Source of the DNA: Colimorpha_A sp045540115
GTDB lineage: Bacteria > Bacillota > Clostridia > Oscillospirales > CAG-272
Direction of reading: 5' to 3'
NCBI GenBank assembly: GCA_045540115.1
Contig: JAZQGR010000096.1
Span: 62,001-126,000 of the forward strand
Length of the DNA stretch: 64,000 nt
Under the pieces are notes generated by a model, which saw only the letters and a program-made list of their open reading frames with translations, was not told where the DNA came from and did not search any database. Of the stretch, positions 25,871 to 35,001 are shown piece by piece; the stretch's first letter is position 1; every line of letters starts with the position of its first letter. A program made the position numbers and the translations under genes.

Positions 25871-26466
25871 ATCTCTTTCCGCCCGTCCATCGCGTGAAGA
25901 AGCGTCATCTCGTCTGCATAATCAAGATCGCCGCCAACCGGGATTCCAGACGCGAGGCGTGTAGTTGATATGCCGAGGGGCTTAAGAAGCTTTGATAGAT
26001 ATATTGCGGTAGTTTCACCGTCAAGAGTTGGATTTGTGGCAAGAATAACCTCGGTTACTCCTCCGTTATTGACTCGGTCAAGCAGGGAAGCGACGTTAAT
26101 GTCGTCAGGACCTCTGCCGTCAATTGGAGATATCGTTCCGCCGAGGACGTGGAACATTCCCTTGTAGGAGCGAACCTTTTCGATTGCCATAAGAGCTTTA
26201 ACGTCCTCGACAACGCAAATAATGCTACAGTCCCTTTCGGGAGAGGAGCAAACGGAACATAGCTCGCTTGTAGAGAGATTATGACAAACGGAACATTCCT
26301 TTATTGCTCTTTTTGCTTCAAGAAGCGAGTTAGCAAAGCGTTCGAGCTTTTCGCTTTCCATCTCGGCAATTCCGAATGCCATACGTATAGCGCTTTTTCT
26401 TCCTACGCCGGGGAGAGTGCGAAGCTGTTCGATTATTAATTCTATTGGTTCAATATATTCTGCCAT
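25867..26466 (-). CDS. recR: Recombination protein RecR
   Basis: Works with RecF and RecO to load RecA on gapped DNA. The 199 residues have the helix-hairpin-helix LRTLPGVGRKSAIRMAFGI, the C4 zinc finger CSVCHNLSTSELCSVC, and a Toprim domain with IICVVEDVKALMAIEKV and VILATNPTLDGETTAIYL. It follows ybaB by 6 bases, the classic dnaX-ybaB-recR order. Confidence 0.97.
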   Translation of the reverse strand: MAEYIEPIELIIEQLRTLPGVGRKSAIRMAFGIAEMESEKLERFANSLLEAKRAIKECSVCHNLSTSELCSVCSSPERDCSIICVVEDVKALMAIEKVRSYKGMFHVLGGTISPIDGRGPDDINVASLLDRVNNGGVTEVILATNPTLDGETTAIYLSKLLKPLGISTTRLASGIPVGGDLDYADEMTLLHAMDGRKEI

Positions 26467-26472
26467 ATATTA

Positions 26473-26820
26473 TCAGAACATGCCCGGAATCGATACGTTT
26501 CCTGTAATCTTCGCCATTTCGGATGAGTTTGTATCTTCCACCTTCTTGATAGCCTCGTTAACGGCTGCAACAATAACGTCGGAGAGAGTCTCAATATCGT
26601 CGGGATCAACGATCTCGGGCTTAATATCAATTGAAAGGATCTCTTTCTTGCCGTTGATCTTAACGGCAACGACGCCGCCGCCTGCCTTGATCTCATATTC
26701 GCGTTCATCGAGGTCTGCCTGAAGTGCAGTCATATCGTCCTGCATCTTTTGAACCTGACGCATCATGCTTTGCATATTCTGTGGGCCGCCGCCCATACCC
26801 TGAGGAAGTCTTGCTTTCAT
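26473..26820 (-). CDS. YbaB/EbfC family nucleoid-associated protein
   Basis: A 115-residue small DNA-binding protein. MRQVQKMQDDMTALQADLDE forms the long helix, followed by GGGVVAVKINGKKEILSIDIKPEIVDPDDIE and DVIVAAVNEAIKKVE, all diagnostic. The N-terminus is Gly/Met/Gln-rich as usual. It lies between dnaX and recR. Confidence 0.95.
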   Translation of the reverse strand: MKARLPQGMGGGPQNMQSMMRQVQKMQDDMTALQADLDEREYEIKAGGGVVAVKINGKKEILSIDIKPEIVDPDDIETLSDVIVAAVNEAIKKVEDTNSSEMAKITGNVSIPGMF

Positions 26821-26847
26821 AATTATATCCTTTTCTTATTGTTATTG

Positions 26848-28383
26848 TCAGAACGAATCAAGAGGATCTTCATCGTCCTTAATGCTTTGGTCTACTGTGA
26901 TCTCAATTGAGCTCGGAGTAATTCCGCCCAGATCACCTACAAGATTTATTCCCGTCGCAATGAGCCTCTTTACGTCCTCACGTCCGAGAATTGTCGGGGA
27001 AAACGAGTTTGCTGTCTTTATGATGACCTTGACGCCGTCCGTGAATCCTTTAGACTGTTTGAGCATCTCTGCTGCGAAATTGTCGCTTCGTTCAACCGTC
27101 TCGATAATTTCTGCCCAAGAGGTTATCGGGGAAAGGGTAGTCGCTGAAACGGATTTTGGCGTCTCATTTATTATTTCGATGGGCTTGACATCATCGATTT
27201 TTCGTTCGATCGAAGGAGCTGAGAATGATCCGCAAGCGAGCTTTTCTTCAAGACTTGCAATTCTCGACAATAGAGCTTCCGGAGTTACGGAAATTCGTTC
27301 GTCGGTAAGAGAAACAAGTGCCATTTCGGCAGTTACGCGTTTAACGGTAATGCTTCTCTGCATTGAGTTGTAAGCTTCCGCCAAGCTCTTAATATGATGA
27401 AGAAGCTTTTCCTTTGTGAAATGCTCACAGATATCGCTTGTAGCTTTGTACTCGTCGTCCGTCAGATCAAGATACGATTTAGCTTCATTGATTGTTTTGA
27501 CAACAAGCATATCGCGATAGAACTCGATAAGCTCACCGAAGAAAATTGTAAGATCAGCAGAGGCCGAGGTGATATCGCCGATTATCTCGAATATCTTCTG
27601 AATATCCTTCTTAATAATTGCGCGAACCGTATCGGCAGAAACGCCGCGTCCCATAATTCCTGCCGTTTCATTTACGAGAGCTATATTTATCGACTTTCCT
27701 TTGCCCGCGCATAGCTCAAGCAGGCTTATAGCGTCGCGCATACCACCTTGTGATATTCTACCGATAAGCTTAGCCGCCTCGTGAGTAACGGAAATGTTTT
27801 CTTTTGATGCGATAAATTCAAGGCGAGAGGCTATATCGTCGGTCGAGATGCGCTTGAAGTCGAATCTCTGACAGCGCGAGGTTATCGTAGCGGGAAGCTT
27901 CTGAAGCTCAGTAGTTGCAAGTATGAAAACAACGTGCTGAGGAGGCTCCTCAAGCGTTTTAAGAAGTGCATTAAATGCTCCCGATGAGAGCATGTGAACC
28001 TCGTCAATAATGTATACACGTTTTTTGAGCGCCGCAGGGGTGTAAATAACCTCTTCGCGAATGTCTCTGATATAATCAACGCCGTTGTTGGACGCCGCGT
28101 CCATTTCAATAATATCGGTATCTGCTCCGCTTTCGATAAGCGCACAAGCCTCGCATTTTCCGCAAGGATTACCATCGAGCGGAGAAAGACAGTTAACTGC
28201 CTTTGCGAGGATTTTCGCGCAGGTAGTCTTACCCGTGCCGCGGCTACCGCAGAAAAGGTAGGCGTGAGAGGATCTGCCGTTTGCAATTTGATACTTAAGA
28301 ACACTTGTTATATGATCCTGACCGACTACTGACGCAAAATCGATAGGACGCCATTTTCTGTATAAAGTCGTATGATCAGACAT
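26848..28383 (-). CDS. dnaX: DNA polymerase III subunit gamma/tau
   Basis: Clamp-loader ATPase. From the ATG at 28383 (MSDHTTLYRKWRPIDF), behind GGAGGTGG, it has 511 residues. The AAA+ domain has FCGSRGTGKTTCAKI (Walker A), a zinc module CGKCEAC, VYIIDEVHMLS (Walker B), LATTELQKLPATITSRCQRFDFKRI (sensor 1 and Arg finger) and a sensor 2 GGMRDAISLLE. The C-terminal tail is short and weakly conserved. A longer in-frame start exists at 28440 but would run into the SRP RNA and lacks a ribosome site. Confidence 0.96.
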   Translation of the reverse strand: MSDHTTLYRKWRPIDFASVVGQDHITSVLKYQIANGRSSHAYLFCGSRGTGKTTCAKILAKAVNCLSPLDGNPCGKCEACALIESGADTDIIEMDAASNNGVDYIRDIREEVIYTPAALKKRVYIIDEVHMLSSGAFNALLKTLEEPPQHVVFILATTELQKLPATITSRCQRFDFKRISTDDIASRLEFIASKENISVTHEAAKLIGRISQGGMRDAISLLELCAGKGKSINIALVNETAGIMGRGVSADTVRAIIKKDIQKIFEIIGDITSASADLTIFFGELIEFYRDMLVVKTINEAKSYLDLTDDEYKATSDICEHFTKEKLLHHIKSLAEAYNSMQRSITVKRVTAEMALVSLTDERISVTPEALLSRIASLEEKLACGSFSAPSIERKIDDVKPIEIINETPKSVSATTLSPITSWAEIIETVERSDNFAAEMLKQSKGFTDGVKVIIKTANSFSPTILGREDVKRLIATGINLVGDLGGITPSSIEITVDQSIKDDEDPLDSF

Positions 28384-28444
28384 CAGATCCACCTCCTTAA
28401 TACCATAAAAGGCAGGGAATATTGGGGAGACGAATGACATTATT

Positions 28445-28587
28445 CAAAGCAGGCAACCTCCCACGCCCTGACTGCAGCTGCTTAATGCTGCTCGGTTCCC
28501 CGCCTGACATGGTTCGCAGTCGTCAGTCGTGAAAGACCTGCTCTGAATAACGGCATCCGTCAAAATTATCCCAATGAATGCCTGCCC
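28445..28587 (-). ncRNA. ffs: Signal recognition particle RNA (small bacterial type)
   Basis: The minus strand carries the universal SRP domain IV core: AACCATGTCAGG, then GGGGAACCGAGCAGC, read 28513 to 28480 or so. The ends pair (GCAGGCA at the 5' end with TTGCCTGC at the 3' end), giving a rod of about 143 bases without an Alu domain. A position just upstream of dnaX matches Bacillus gene order. Exact ends are estimates. Confidence 0.9.
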
Positions 28588-28601
28588 TAAAAGATAATAT
28601 T

Positions 28602-28630
28602 ATTATAACAGATTTATCGCTGTATTTCAA
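28602..28630 (-). promoter_or_regulatory. Promoter of the SRP RNA gene
   Basis: TTGAAA (28630-28625), a 17-bp spacer and TATAAT (28607-28602), placing the start a few bases before the RNA's 5' end. Confidence 0.8.
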
Positions 28631-28671
28631 TAGTTTTATTGAATTTTATTGATATTTTTGACGATATATGA

Positions 28672-29094
28672 TTAAACCTTGACGTCAAATGAGTTACTGC
28701 ACCTTGGACATACGGCTCTGTGCTTGCCCTTAATTTTCTTCAGACGTAAAACCGCTCTGCAGCGCGGACATTTTTTGTAAACGTGCGTCTTTCGGTCTCT
28801 GAATTTTGATTTCTGAAGAGAGAAGTGCGTTTTGATCTTGTTTGCAAATTGAATATATCGGTAATTTTCCGCCTGCCGCCTTACAAGATTACGCGAAAAC
28901 GCGCGGAAGAAAATATAGAATATCAGCATCATTATGAAAAGAGACATAATGAGCGAAACGGTCTGCGGAACGAACAGCGAAATGATCCATTGTGCAACCA
29001 CAAGAACGATATAAATAATAAATAAGAAGCGGCCAAATTTGTCAAAACCGTTTCGTCCGTACATAAATCTTATCAGCTTATCTCTAAAACGCAT
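28672..29094 (-). CDS. Two-helix membrane protein with C-terminal zinc ribbon
   Basis: A 140-residue protein. Two hydrophobic helices (about 20-40 and 46-66) are followed by a basic linker and a zinc-ribbon-like tail with two CxxC pairs, KKCPRCRAVLRL and AVCPRCSNSFDV. The form recurs in Clostridia without known function. The ribosome site GGTGGTGA precedes the ATG. It stands alone, upstream of the SRP RNA on the same strand. Confidence 0.65.
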   Translation of the reverse strand: MRFRDKLIRFMYGRNGFDKFGRFLFIIYIVLVVAQWIISLFVPQTVSLIMSLFIMMLIFYIFFRAFSRNLVRRQAENYRYIQFANKIKTHFSLQKSKFRDRKTHVYKKCPRCRAVLRLKKIKGKHRAVCPRCSNSFDVKV

Positions 29095-29183
29095 ATAATT
29101 ATCACCACCGCTTATATGATATCCTTATTTTGTGAACTCGTATTTATGTTTTTTTAACCTTTTGGTTAATATGACATATTAAC

Positions 29184-29212
29184 TTGCTTTTTATTAAAAT
29201 GTGTGATATTAT
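29184..29212 (+). promoter_or_regulatory. Promoter of trmO
   Basis: TTGCTT (29184-29189), a 17-bp spacer and TATTAT (29207-29212). Confidence 0.6.
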
Positions 29213-29234
29213 TAAAACATAGATAGGTGAGGTT

Positions 29235-29915
29235 ATGGAATTAAAAGTAATTGCAAAAATTAAAAACGATTTCCCAACGAAGTTTGGACTACCGCGTCAA
29301 AGCGGTCTATCTGATTTCAAATCTGAAATAATATTTGAAAAGGAATATTCAGTTGACGAGGCATTTCGCGGAATTGATGAGTTTTCTCATTTGATCGTGA
29401 TATGGGGATTCTCTCAGTCAGAGCGCGATAATTGGTCTCCTACAGTCCGTCCGCCGCGCCTCGGCGGAAACAAGAGAGTTGGAGTATTTGCAACACGGTC
29501 GCCTTATCGACCTAATTCTATCGGTTTGACAGTTGTACGTCTCGTTTCTGTCGATAGGTGCAACGGCAGAATCGTATTGACTGTAACCGGCGCGGATATG
29601 ATGAGTGGAACGCCCGTTTATGATATTAAACCGTATTTGTCTTTTGCTGATTCAATCCCCAATGCTGTTTCCGGTTTTGCGGATGGAGTGAAGGATTATT
29701 CTCTTAAGGTTGTATTTGAATCGGAATATTCAAATATTCTGAATGACGAAAAGCTTGCTACCCTTAAAGAAATTCTTTCTCAGGATCCTCGTCCTTCGTA
29801 TCAAGAGGATCCAAGCAGGGTTTACGGCTTTGAATATGCCGACTGTGAAGTTAAATTTACAGTTCGCGAATGCACCCTTTGCGTTAAAAGCATAGCAAAA
29901 AAATCCGAAGCTTAA
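29235..29915 (+). CDS. trmO: tRNA (N6-threonylcarbamoyladenosine-37) methyltransferase, TrmO/TsaA family
   Basis: A 226-residue protein of the YaeB/TrmO family, which methylates t6A37 in certain tRNAs. Signatures are the N-terminal VIAKIKNDFPTKFGLPRQSG, RPPRLGGNKRVGVFATRSPY, RPNSIGLTVVRL, GADMMSGTPVYDIKPYL, and the C-terminal LSQDPRPSYQEDPSRVYGF. All conserved blocks are present. It has its own promoter and terminator. Confidence 0.92.
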   Translation: MELKVIAKIKNDFPTKFGLPRQSGLSDFKSEIIFEKEYSVDEAFRGIDEFSHLIVIWGFSQSERDNWSPTVRPPRLGGNKRVGVFATRSPYRPNSIGLTVVRLVSVDRCNGRIVLTVTGADMMSGTPVYDIKPYLSFADSIPNAVSGFADGVKDYSLKVVFESEYSNILNDEKLATLKEILSQDPRPSYQEDPSRVYGFEYADCEVKFTVRECTLCVKSIAKKSEA

Positions 29916-29929
29916 GCTTCGGATTTTTT
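29898..29929. terminator. Bidirectional terminator between trmO and rplS
   Basis: A 32-bp perfect palindrome (16-bp arms around aagctt), A-rich on the left and T-rich on the right, overlapping the last codons of trmO. Confidence 0.85.
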
Positions 29930-29948
29930 CGATGTTAAGTTTCCGTAA

Positions 29949-30290
29949 TCAGATGCGTTCCTTAACGCGGGATGCCTTACCAACTCTATCGCGGAGATAG
30001 TAGAGCTTAGCACGTCTTACCTTACCAACTCTGGTTACAACAACCTTCTCAACGTTAGGAGAGTGGAGAGGGAAGGTCTTCTCTACGCCAACACCGTATG
30101 CAACGCGGCGAACGGTGAAGGTCTCGGAGATACCGCCGCCATTCTTAGCGATAACGGTTCCTTCGAAGATCTGGGTACGGGTGCGCTCACCCTCGACAAT
30201 ACGGCAGTAAACCTTTACGTCGTTACCGATGTCGAACTTGGGGGCGTCTGTCTTGAGCTGCTCATTTGTAAAAGCCTTAATAAGATCCAT
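29949..30290 (-). CDS. rplS: Ribosomal protein bL19
   Basis: A 113-residue large-subunit protein at the 30S-50S interface. FDIGNDVKVYCRIVEGERTRTQIFEGTVIAKNG, VRRVAYGVGVEKTFPLHSPN and VTRVGKVRRAKLYYLRDRVGK are unmistakable. It stands alone rather than in an rpsP-rimM-trmD-rplS operon. A leader of about 65 bases with partial self-complementarity precedes it and may allow autogenous control. Confidence 0.97.
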   Translation of the reverse strand: MDLIKAFTNEQLKTDAPKFDIGNDVKVYCRIVEGERTRTQIFEGTVIAKNGGGISETFTVRRVAYGVGVEKTFPLHSPNVEKVVVTRVGKVRRAKLYYLRDRVGKASRVKERI

Positions 30291-30361
30291 TTTTGGCTCC
30301 TCCTTATATTCAGGGCGTTCGTGCAGAGCTTCGCAGAGGACCGTCCATAGTTAACAGGAGT

Positions 30362-30390
30362 ATTATACCATACAATTTGTAATATTGCAA
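30362..30390 (-). promoter_or_regulatory. Promoter of rplS
   Basis: TTGCAA (30390-30385), a 17-bp spacer and TATAAT (30367-30362) on the minus strand. Confidence 0.8.
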
Positions 30391-30424
30391 TAGTAATTAA
30401 TAAGTTTACAATTTATTAATAAAA

Positions 30425-31105
30425 TCATTTTCCGCCCGAGAAGAACGGAGAAAGTGATGCGGCAACGCTGTGGATCGGCATGGTCTGAAGCGTAACCTTA
30501 CCGGGACCTGTTATTACGGTATTAAAGAATCCCTCTCCACCAAATATTTTATTCTTCAGTCCCTTGACGGACGTAATATCCATCTGGCAGGTTGAATCCA
30601 TTTTAGCAAGGTATCCGGTGTCAACAATGATCTGCTGCCCGGGCGCAAGGTCATAGTTAACGGCATGACCGTCAATTTCTATAAAAGCGATTCCGGACCC
30701 TGAAAGCTTCTGCATTATGAAGCCTTCTCCGCCAAAGAGCCCAGCACCGAATTTCCTTTGAAAATGTACAGAGAGCTGAATACCTTCAGTTGCAGCAAGA
30801 AAGGCTCTTTTTTGTACTATGATTGGAAGATCTGGTGTAATTTCGATTGCCATAATTGATCCGGGGAAGCTTGATGCGAAAGCTATCGTTCCTTCACCGC
30901 CTTGTGCGGTATATCTGTTCTGGAACATTGATTCACCCGTGAACATTCTGCCGAAAGCCTTGCCAAGGCCGCCGTTTGACGTCGTCTGCATCAACATATT
31001 AGGGCTCATCCAGCTCATGCTACCGCGCTCTGTTATCATGCTCTCGCCATTTTCAAGCGTGCATATAACGACGGGAAGAGGAGTTCCTTCAATATTAAAT
31101 TTCAT
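30425..31105 (-). CDS. AIM24/TIGR00266 family protein
   Basis: A 226-residue beta-rich protein beginning MKFNIEGTPLPVVICTLENGE. GSMSWMSPNMLMQT, GGEGTIAFASSFPGSIMAIE, GGEGFIMQKLSGSGIAFIE and FFNTVITGPGKVTLQTMPI are hallmarks of the family, which has a double-psi-like repeat and no proven function. The start at 31105 has GGAGG 5 bases upstream; an earlier ATG at 31117 overlaps that site. Confidence 0.88.
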   Translation of the reverse strand: MKFNIEGTPLPVVICTLENGESMITERGSMSWMSPNMLMQTTSNGGLGKAFGRMFTGESMFQNRYTAQGGEGTIAFASSFPGSIMAIEITPDLPIIVQKRAFLAATEGIQLSVHFQRKFGAGLFGGEGFIMQKLSGSGIAFIEIDGHAVNYDLAPGQQIIVDTGYLAKMDSTCQMDITSVKGLKNKIFGGEGFFNTVITGPGKVTLQTMPIHSVAASLSPFFSGGK

Positions 31106-31179
31106 AATGTCCTCCAAAATAAATTGTTATCATTATTTTAACATTTGTCCTCGATTGTGTCAATAGTTTCGAAAACCTA

Positions 31180-31208
31180 TTTACAAAAGCGGCAAATAAT
31201 GTTATAAT
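31180..31208 (+). promoter_or_regulatory. Promoter of nrdR
   Basis: TTTACA (31180-31185), a 17-bp spacer and TATAAT (31203-31208). Confidence 0.8.
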
Positions 31209-31239
31209 ATATCATATTTATGCGAAAGGATCAAGTATT

Positions 31240-31707
31240 ATGAAGTGTCCTATTTGTGATTTTGCTGACAGTAAGGTAATTGACTCCCGTCCGACAGATA
31301 ATGGTGGTATCCGTCGCCGCCGCGAGTGCCTTACATGCAAAAACCGTTTTACGACCTATGAGACTTATGAGGTAACAAATACTGCGCCTCTCGTTGTTAT
31401 TAAAAAGGATAATTCTCTTCAGCTTTTTGATAGAAACAAAATTCTTACCGGCTTGCTTCAAGCATGCTACAAACGTCCCGTTACCAATGAGCAGATTAAA
31501 AAGATAGTTGACGATATTGAGGATGAGCTTAAGAACACGTTGAAAACCGAGTTCAAGACCTCCGATATCGGAAGGCTTGTTATGATTAAGCTTAAAGAGC
31601 TTGACGAGGTTTCCTACGTTCGTTTTGCTTCCGTTTATCGCGAGTTCAAGGATGTCGAGACCTTTATGGATGAGCTCAATCACCTGAAAAATGAAAAGAC
31701 CGAATAA
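31240..31707 (+). CDS. nrdR: Transcriptional repressor NrdR
   Basis: ATP/dATP-sensing repressor of ribonucleotide reductase genes. The zinc ribbon has C3, C6, C30 and C33 (MKCPICDFADSKVIDSR, RRRECLTC), then the ATP-cone: FTTYETYE, VVIKKDNSLQLFDRNKI, SDIGRLVMIKLKELDEVSYVRFASVYR. The 155 residues are full length. No ribonucleotide reductase gene is in the window. Confidence 0.97.
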   Translation: MKCPICDFADSKVIDSRPTDNGGIRRRRECLTCKNRFTTYETYEVTNTAPLVVIKKDNSLQLFDRNKILTGLLQACYKRPVTNEQIKKIVDDIEDELKNTLKTEFKTSDIGRLVMIKLKELDEVSYVRFASVYREFKDVETFMDELNHLKNEKTE

Positions 31708-31747
31708 AATAGAGACCTGCATTTGAATGCAGGTCTCTATTTTATTC
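31702..31747. terminator. Bidirectional terminator between nrdR and argD
   Basis: A long inverted repeat (gaataaaatagagacctgca and its complement) around a short loop, with A/T tracts both ways. It spans the stop codons of both convergent genes. Confidence 0.88.
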
Positions 31748-32908
31748 GGCACAAATATCACATATAACGTTAAGAGCCTTAAGAAGCAACTCGTCAGGAA
31801 TGTTAAGCGCGGGAAGGAGACGCACCTTGTTCTTGGCTGTTAAGCAAAGAACACCTCTGTCAATACAAGCCTTGACAACGTCAGAAGCCTTCTTTTCGGT
31901 CTCTATTCCAATCATAAGTCCCAGGCCGCTTATTGATATGATTCCGGGCTTGCCCGTGAGCGTATCGTGAACGAGTCTGTTCTTTCGTTTTACGTCATTC
32001 AGCAGGGAATCATCAATTCTCGAAATGATGGAGAATGCTCCGGCAGAGCATACGGGATTTCCGCCGTAGGTTGATCCGTGATCGCCGAAGCCGAGAACGT
32101 TATGAACTCTTTCGCCGAGAATCGCGGCACCAATCGGTAGTCCGCCGCCAAGTCCTTTTGCTGTCGTTACGACGTCAGGCTTGATACCGTAGTTCATATA
32201 TGCATAGAACTCTCCGCTTCTTCCGTTTCCCGTCTGCACTTCGTCGACTATCAGAACAACGTCTTCGCTCTGCGCGATTCGGTATGCCTCTTCAATAAAT
32301 TCTTTAGGAGTGTTAAGAACACCGCCTTCGCCCTGTATTATCTCGATCATAATGGCCGCAGCTTTCGTTGACTTGACAAGCGAATGTAGCTCCTCGTGTT
32401 TGTTCGAATCGATGTGGACAAAACCGGGAGTAAGCGGACGGAACAGCTCGTGATAATGCTCCTGACCTGTCGCGGAGAGGGTTGTAAGAGTTCTTCCGTG
32501 GAAGCTGTTTTCGAGTGTGATTATCGTATAATGATCGGCACCTTTTTTTTCTGCCGCATATTTACGTGCAACCTTAATTGCGCACTCGTTTGCCTCAGCG
32601 CCCGAATTGCTGAAGAACACCTTCTTCATGTCGGTTTTTTTGCACAGAAGCTCGGCGAGTTTTGCGCATGGCTCGGTATAATAGAGGTTTGACATGTGCT
32701 GAACCTTTGATATTTGTTCTGTCACAGCCTTTTTCCACTCTTCGTCAGCAATGCCAAATGCAGTTACACCGATGCCTGAGCCCATGTCGATATACTCTTT
32801 GCCGTTCTCGTCATATACGAGAGACCCCTTGCCGTGTGTGATCTCGACAGGGAAGCGGGCATACGTGCCGGCAACGTATTCTTTATCAAGTTCTTTGATG
32901 TTTGACAT
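31742..32908 (-). CDS. argD: Acetylornithine aminotransferase
   Basis: PLP class III aminotransferase making N-acetylornithine. Features are MGSGIGVTAFG, VFFSNSGAEANECAIKVARKY, the FHGRTLTTLSATGQ block, VLIVDEVQTGNGRSGEFYAY with the PLP Asp, and the Schiff-base lysine in VTTAKGLGGGLPIGA. I start at the ATG at 32908, one base after the argB stop with GGGTGA upstream; a GTG at 32917 would overlap argB. Confidence 0.95.
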   Translation of the reverse strand: MSNIKELDKEYVAGTYARFPVEITHGKGSLVYDENGKEYIDMGSGIGVTAFGIADEEWKKAVTEQISKVQHMSNLYYTEPCAKLAELLCKKTDMKKVFFSNSGAEANECAIKVARKYAAEKKGADHYTIITLENSFHGRTLTTLSATGQEHYHELFRPLTPGFVHIDSNKHEELHSLVKSTKAAAIMIEIIQGEGGVLNTPKEFIEEAYRIAQSEDVVLIVDEVQTGNGRSGEFYAYMNYGIKPDVVTTAKGLGGGLPIGAAILGERVHNVLGFGDHGSTYGGNPVCSAGAFSIISRIDDSLLNDVKRKNRLVHDTLTGKPGIISISGLGLMIGIETEKKASDVVKACIDRGVLCLTAKNKVRLLPALNIPDELLLKALNVICDICAE

Positions 32909-32909
32909 A

Positions 32910-33773
32910 TTATTCACCCATTACCATTGTTCCTGCGCCTTCATCAGTAAGAAGCTCCATAAGGATCGCGTGAGGGATTCGGCCGTCCATAATAGTAACG
33001 TTCTTAACCCCCGCATTAATTGCTTCGATGCAGCAGTCAACCTTAGGGATCATTCCGCCAGACACGATACCATCTTCGTAAAGCTTCTTTGCTTCAGAGA
33101 GCTTTACTTTCGGAATAAGAGTGGAAGGATTATCCTTATCGCGGAGTATTCCTGCTACGTCTGTCATCATAATAAGGCGTTCAGCTCCCATAGCGCCAGC
33201 TATATAAGCCGCGGCTGTATCGCCGTTAATGTTATACACGTTGCCCTGACGGTCGGAAGCGACCGTTGAAATTACAGGAATGTAATTCTTCTCAAGAAGG
33301 TCAGTTATCGGCTGAGAACGAACCTTGATTATCTCACCGACAAATCCAAGTCGCTCATCCTTTGTCTTCGCCTCGATTATTCCGCCGTCCATTCCCGAAA
33401 GACCTACGGCGTGTCCGCCCTTCATCTGAAGAAGGGTTACAAGTGATTTATTGACTTTACCCGCAAGAACCATCTGTACGATATCGACGGTTTCTTTGTC
33501 GGTAACTCGCAAGCCGTCAATGAACTGCGGCTGTTTACCGAGCTTTTTCATCATATCAGAGATCTCGGGACCGCCGCCATGAACGAGAACGACTTTGACA
33601 CCAATAAGCCAAAGAAGAGCAATATCCTCCATGACCTGCTGCTTAAGTGTTTCGTCGACCATCGCGTTGCCGCCGTACTTAACAACAACGACCTTGCCAA
33701 CGTATTGCTTAATATAAGGGAGCGCCTGAGTTAATATTTCCGCACGCTGTGCGTTAGAAACAGTAGTGTTCAT
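32910..33773 (-). CDS. argB: Acetylglutamate kinase
   Basis: Phosphorylates N-acetylglutamate. The 287 residues have VVVKYGGNAMVDE, VLVHGGGPEIS, DGLRVTDKETVDIVQMVLAGK, and the C-terminal GGMIPKVDCCIEAINAGVKNVTIMDGR. The N-terminal helix IKQYVGKVV-like region is of the kind found in arginine-sensitive hexameric enzymes, so feedback inhibition is possible. It lies 9 bases after argJ. Confidence 0.96.
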   Translation of the reverse strand: MNTTVSNAQRAEILTQALPYIKQYVGKVVVVKYGGNAMVDETLKQQVMEDIALLWLIGVKVVLVHGGGPEISDMMKKLGKQPQFIDGLRVTDKETVDIVQMVLAGKVNKSLVTLLQMKGGHAVGLSGMDGGIIEAKTKDERLGFVGEIIKVRSQPITDLLEKNYIPVISTVASDRQGNVYNINGDTAAAYIAGAMGAERLIMMTDVAGILRDKDNPSTLIPKVKLSEAKKLYEDGIVSGGMIPKVDCCIEAINAGVKNVTIMDGRIPHAILMELLTDEGAGTMVMGE

Positions 33774-33782
33774 ATTATTTCC

Positions 33783-34997
33783 TTAAGTACGGTAGTCACC
33801 GTTGATCTTTACGTAGTCGTATGTAAGGTCACAACCCCAAGCAGTCGCCTCCGCGTCTGCCTGATTAAGAGCAACCTCAATTGTTATTTCCTTTTCAAGA
33901 AGGATCTCTTTTGCTTTCTCTTCGGAGAAAGGAACGCCCGCACCGTTCCTGCAAACATTTATCTCACCCTTGGGGGAAACGAAAGTAACGTCTACTTTAT
34001 TTACGTTGACGTCAGCACCACTGTATCCGATTGCACAGAGTACTCGTCCCCAGTTAGCATCCGCTCCGAACATTGCTGCCTTAAGCAGGGAAGAGCAAAT
34101 GACGCTCTTTGCAACAGTCTTCGCGGTAGCGAGATCTTTACCGCCCGTTACGTGGCATTCAAGAAGCTTTGTCGCACCCTCTCCATCACCTGCGATCATT
34201 TTGCAAAGGTAGATGGTTACGGTATTGAGCGCTTTCATAAATTCGGAGAAATCACCGCCCTCGGATATGATCTCTTCATTGCCTGCAAGACCGTTTGCCA
34301 TGACTGAAACCATATCATTGGTCGAGGTGTCGCCATCGACGCTGAGCATGTTAAACGTATCCTGAATGTCGCTCTTAAGAGCTAAAGAAAGCATTTCCGG
34401 GGAAATTGCTGCATCTGTCGTAATAAACACGAGCATTGTCGCCATATTGGGATGAATCATTCCCGAGCCCTTAGCGATACCGCCGATGTGACAGATCTGC
34501 CCGCCAAGCTCAAATTCAACGGCAATCTCTTTGAGAACGGTATCAGTGGTAAGAATCGCTTCCGCCGCATCGGCTCCACCGTCATAGGAGAGGGCGCTTG
34601 TCAGAGGTGCCATTCCGCTTCTGATCGGCTCGAGGTTAAGCGGCTGACCGATAACACCGGTTGAAGCTACGATCACGTCGTTTGCATTTACGCCGGTATA
34701 CTCTGCGACAAGAGCGCTCATTTCTTCTGCGATCTCGATACCGTTGGCGTTACAGGTATTGGCGTTACCGCTATTGCATATGACCGCCTGTGCCTTGCCG
34801 TCACTGATATGATTTTTTGTTACTGTAAGGGGAGCGCCTTTCACAAGATTTGTCGTGTATACTGCTGCCGCGTTACAGATGACGTCGCTCACAATAAGAG
34901 CCAGGTCCTTTTTTGTACGATTCTTGCGGATTCCGCAATGAACACCTGATGCCTTAAAACCCTTTGCAGCGGTAACACCGCCAGATATTATCTTCAT
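33783..34997 (-). CDS. argJ: Bifunctional glutamate N-acetyltransferase / ornithine acetyltransferase
   Basis: Recycles the acetyl group from acetylornithine to glutamate. The precursor is cut before the threonine nucleophile in GSGMIHPNMATMLVFITTDA, which is intact. NSGNANTCNANG, VASTGVIGQPL, FNMLSVDGDTSTNDM and GADANWGRVLCAIGYSG are also present. 404 residues. Its presence explains the lack of argA and argE in the operon. Confidence 0.97.
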   Translation of the reverse strand: MKIISGGVTAAKGFKASGVHCGIRKNRTKKDLALIVSDVICNAAAVYTTNLVKGAPLTVTKNHISDGKAQAVICNSGNANTCNANGIEIAEEMSALVAEYTGVNANDVIVASTGVIGQPLNLEPIRSGMAPLTSALSYDGGADAAEAILTTDTVLKEIAVEFELGGQICHIGGIAKGSGMIHPNMATMLVFITTDAAISPEMLSLALKSDIQDTFNMLSVDGDTSTNDMVSVMANGLAGNEEIISEGGDFSEFMKALNTVTIYLCKMIAGDGEGATKLLECHVTGGKDLATAKTVAKSVICSSLLKAAMFGADANWGRVLCAIGYSGADVNVNKVDVTFVSPKGEINVCRNGAGVPFSEEKAKEILLEKEITIEVALNQADAEATAWGCDLTYDYVKINGDYRT

Positions 34998-35001
34998 TTC
35001 A

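Noticed and set aside
26848..28383. Programmed frameshift in dnaX making a gamma form
   Set aside because: I did not find a clear slippery heptamer with a downstream stem at a suitable place.
30291..30361. A defined L19 leader RNA upstream of rplS
   Set aside because: Some self-complementarity is visible, but I could not assign the known consensus helices by eye, so no separate feature is called.
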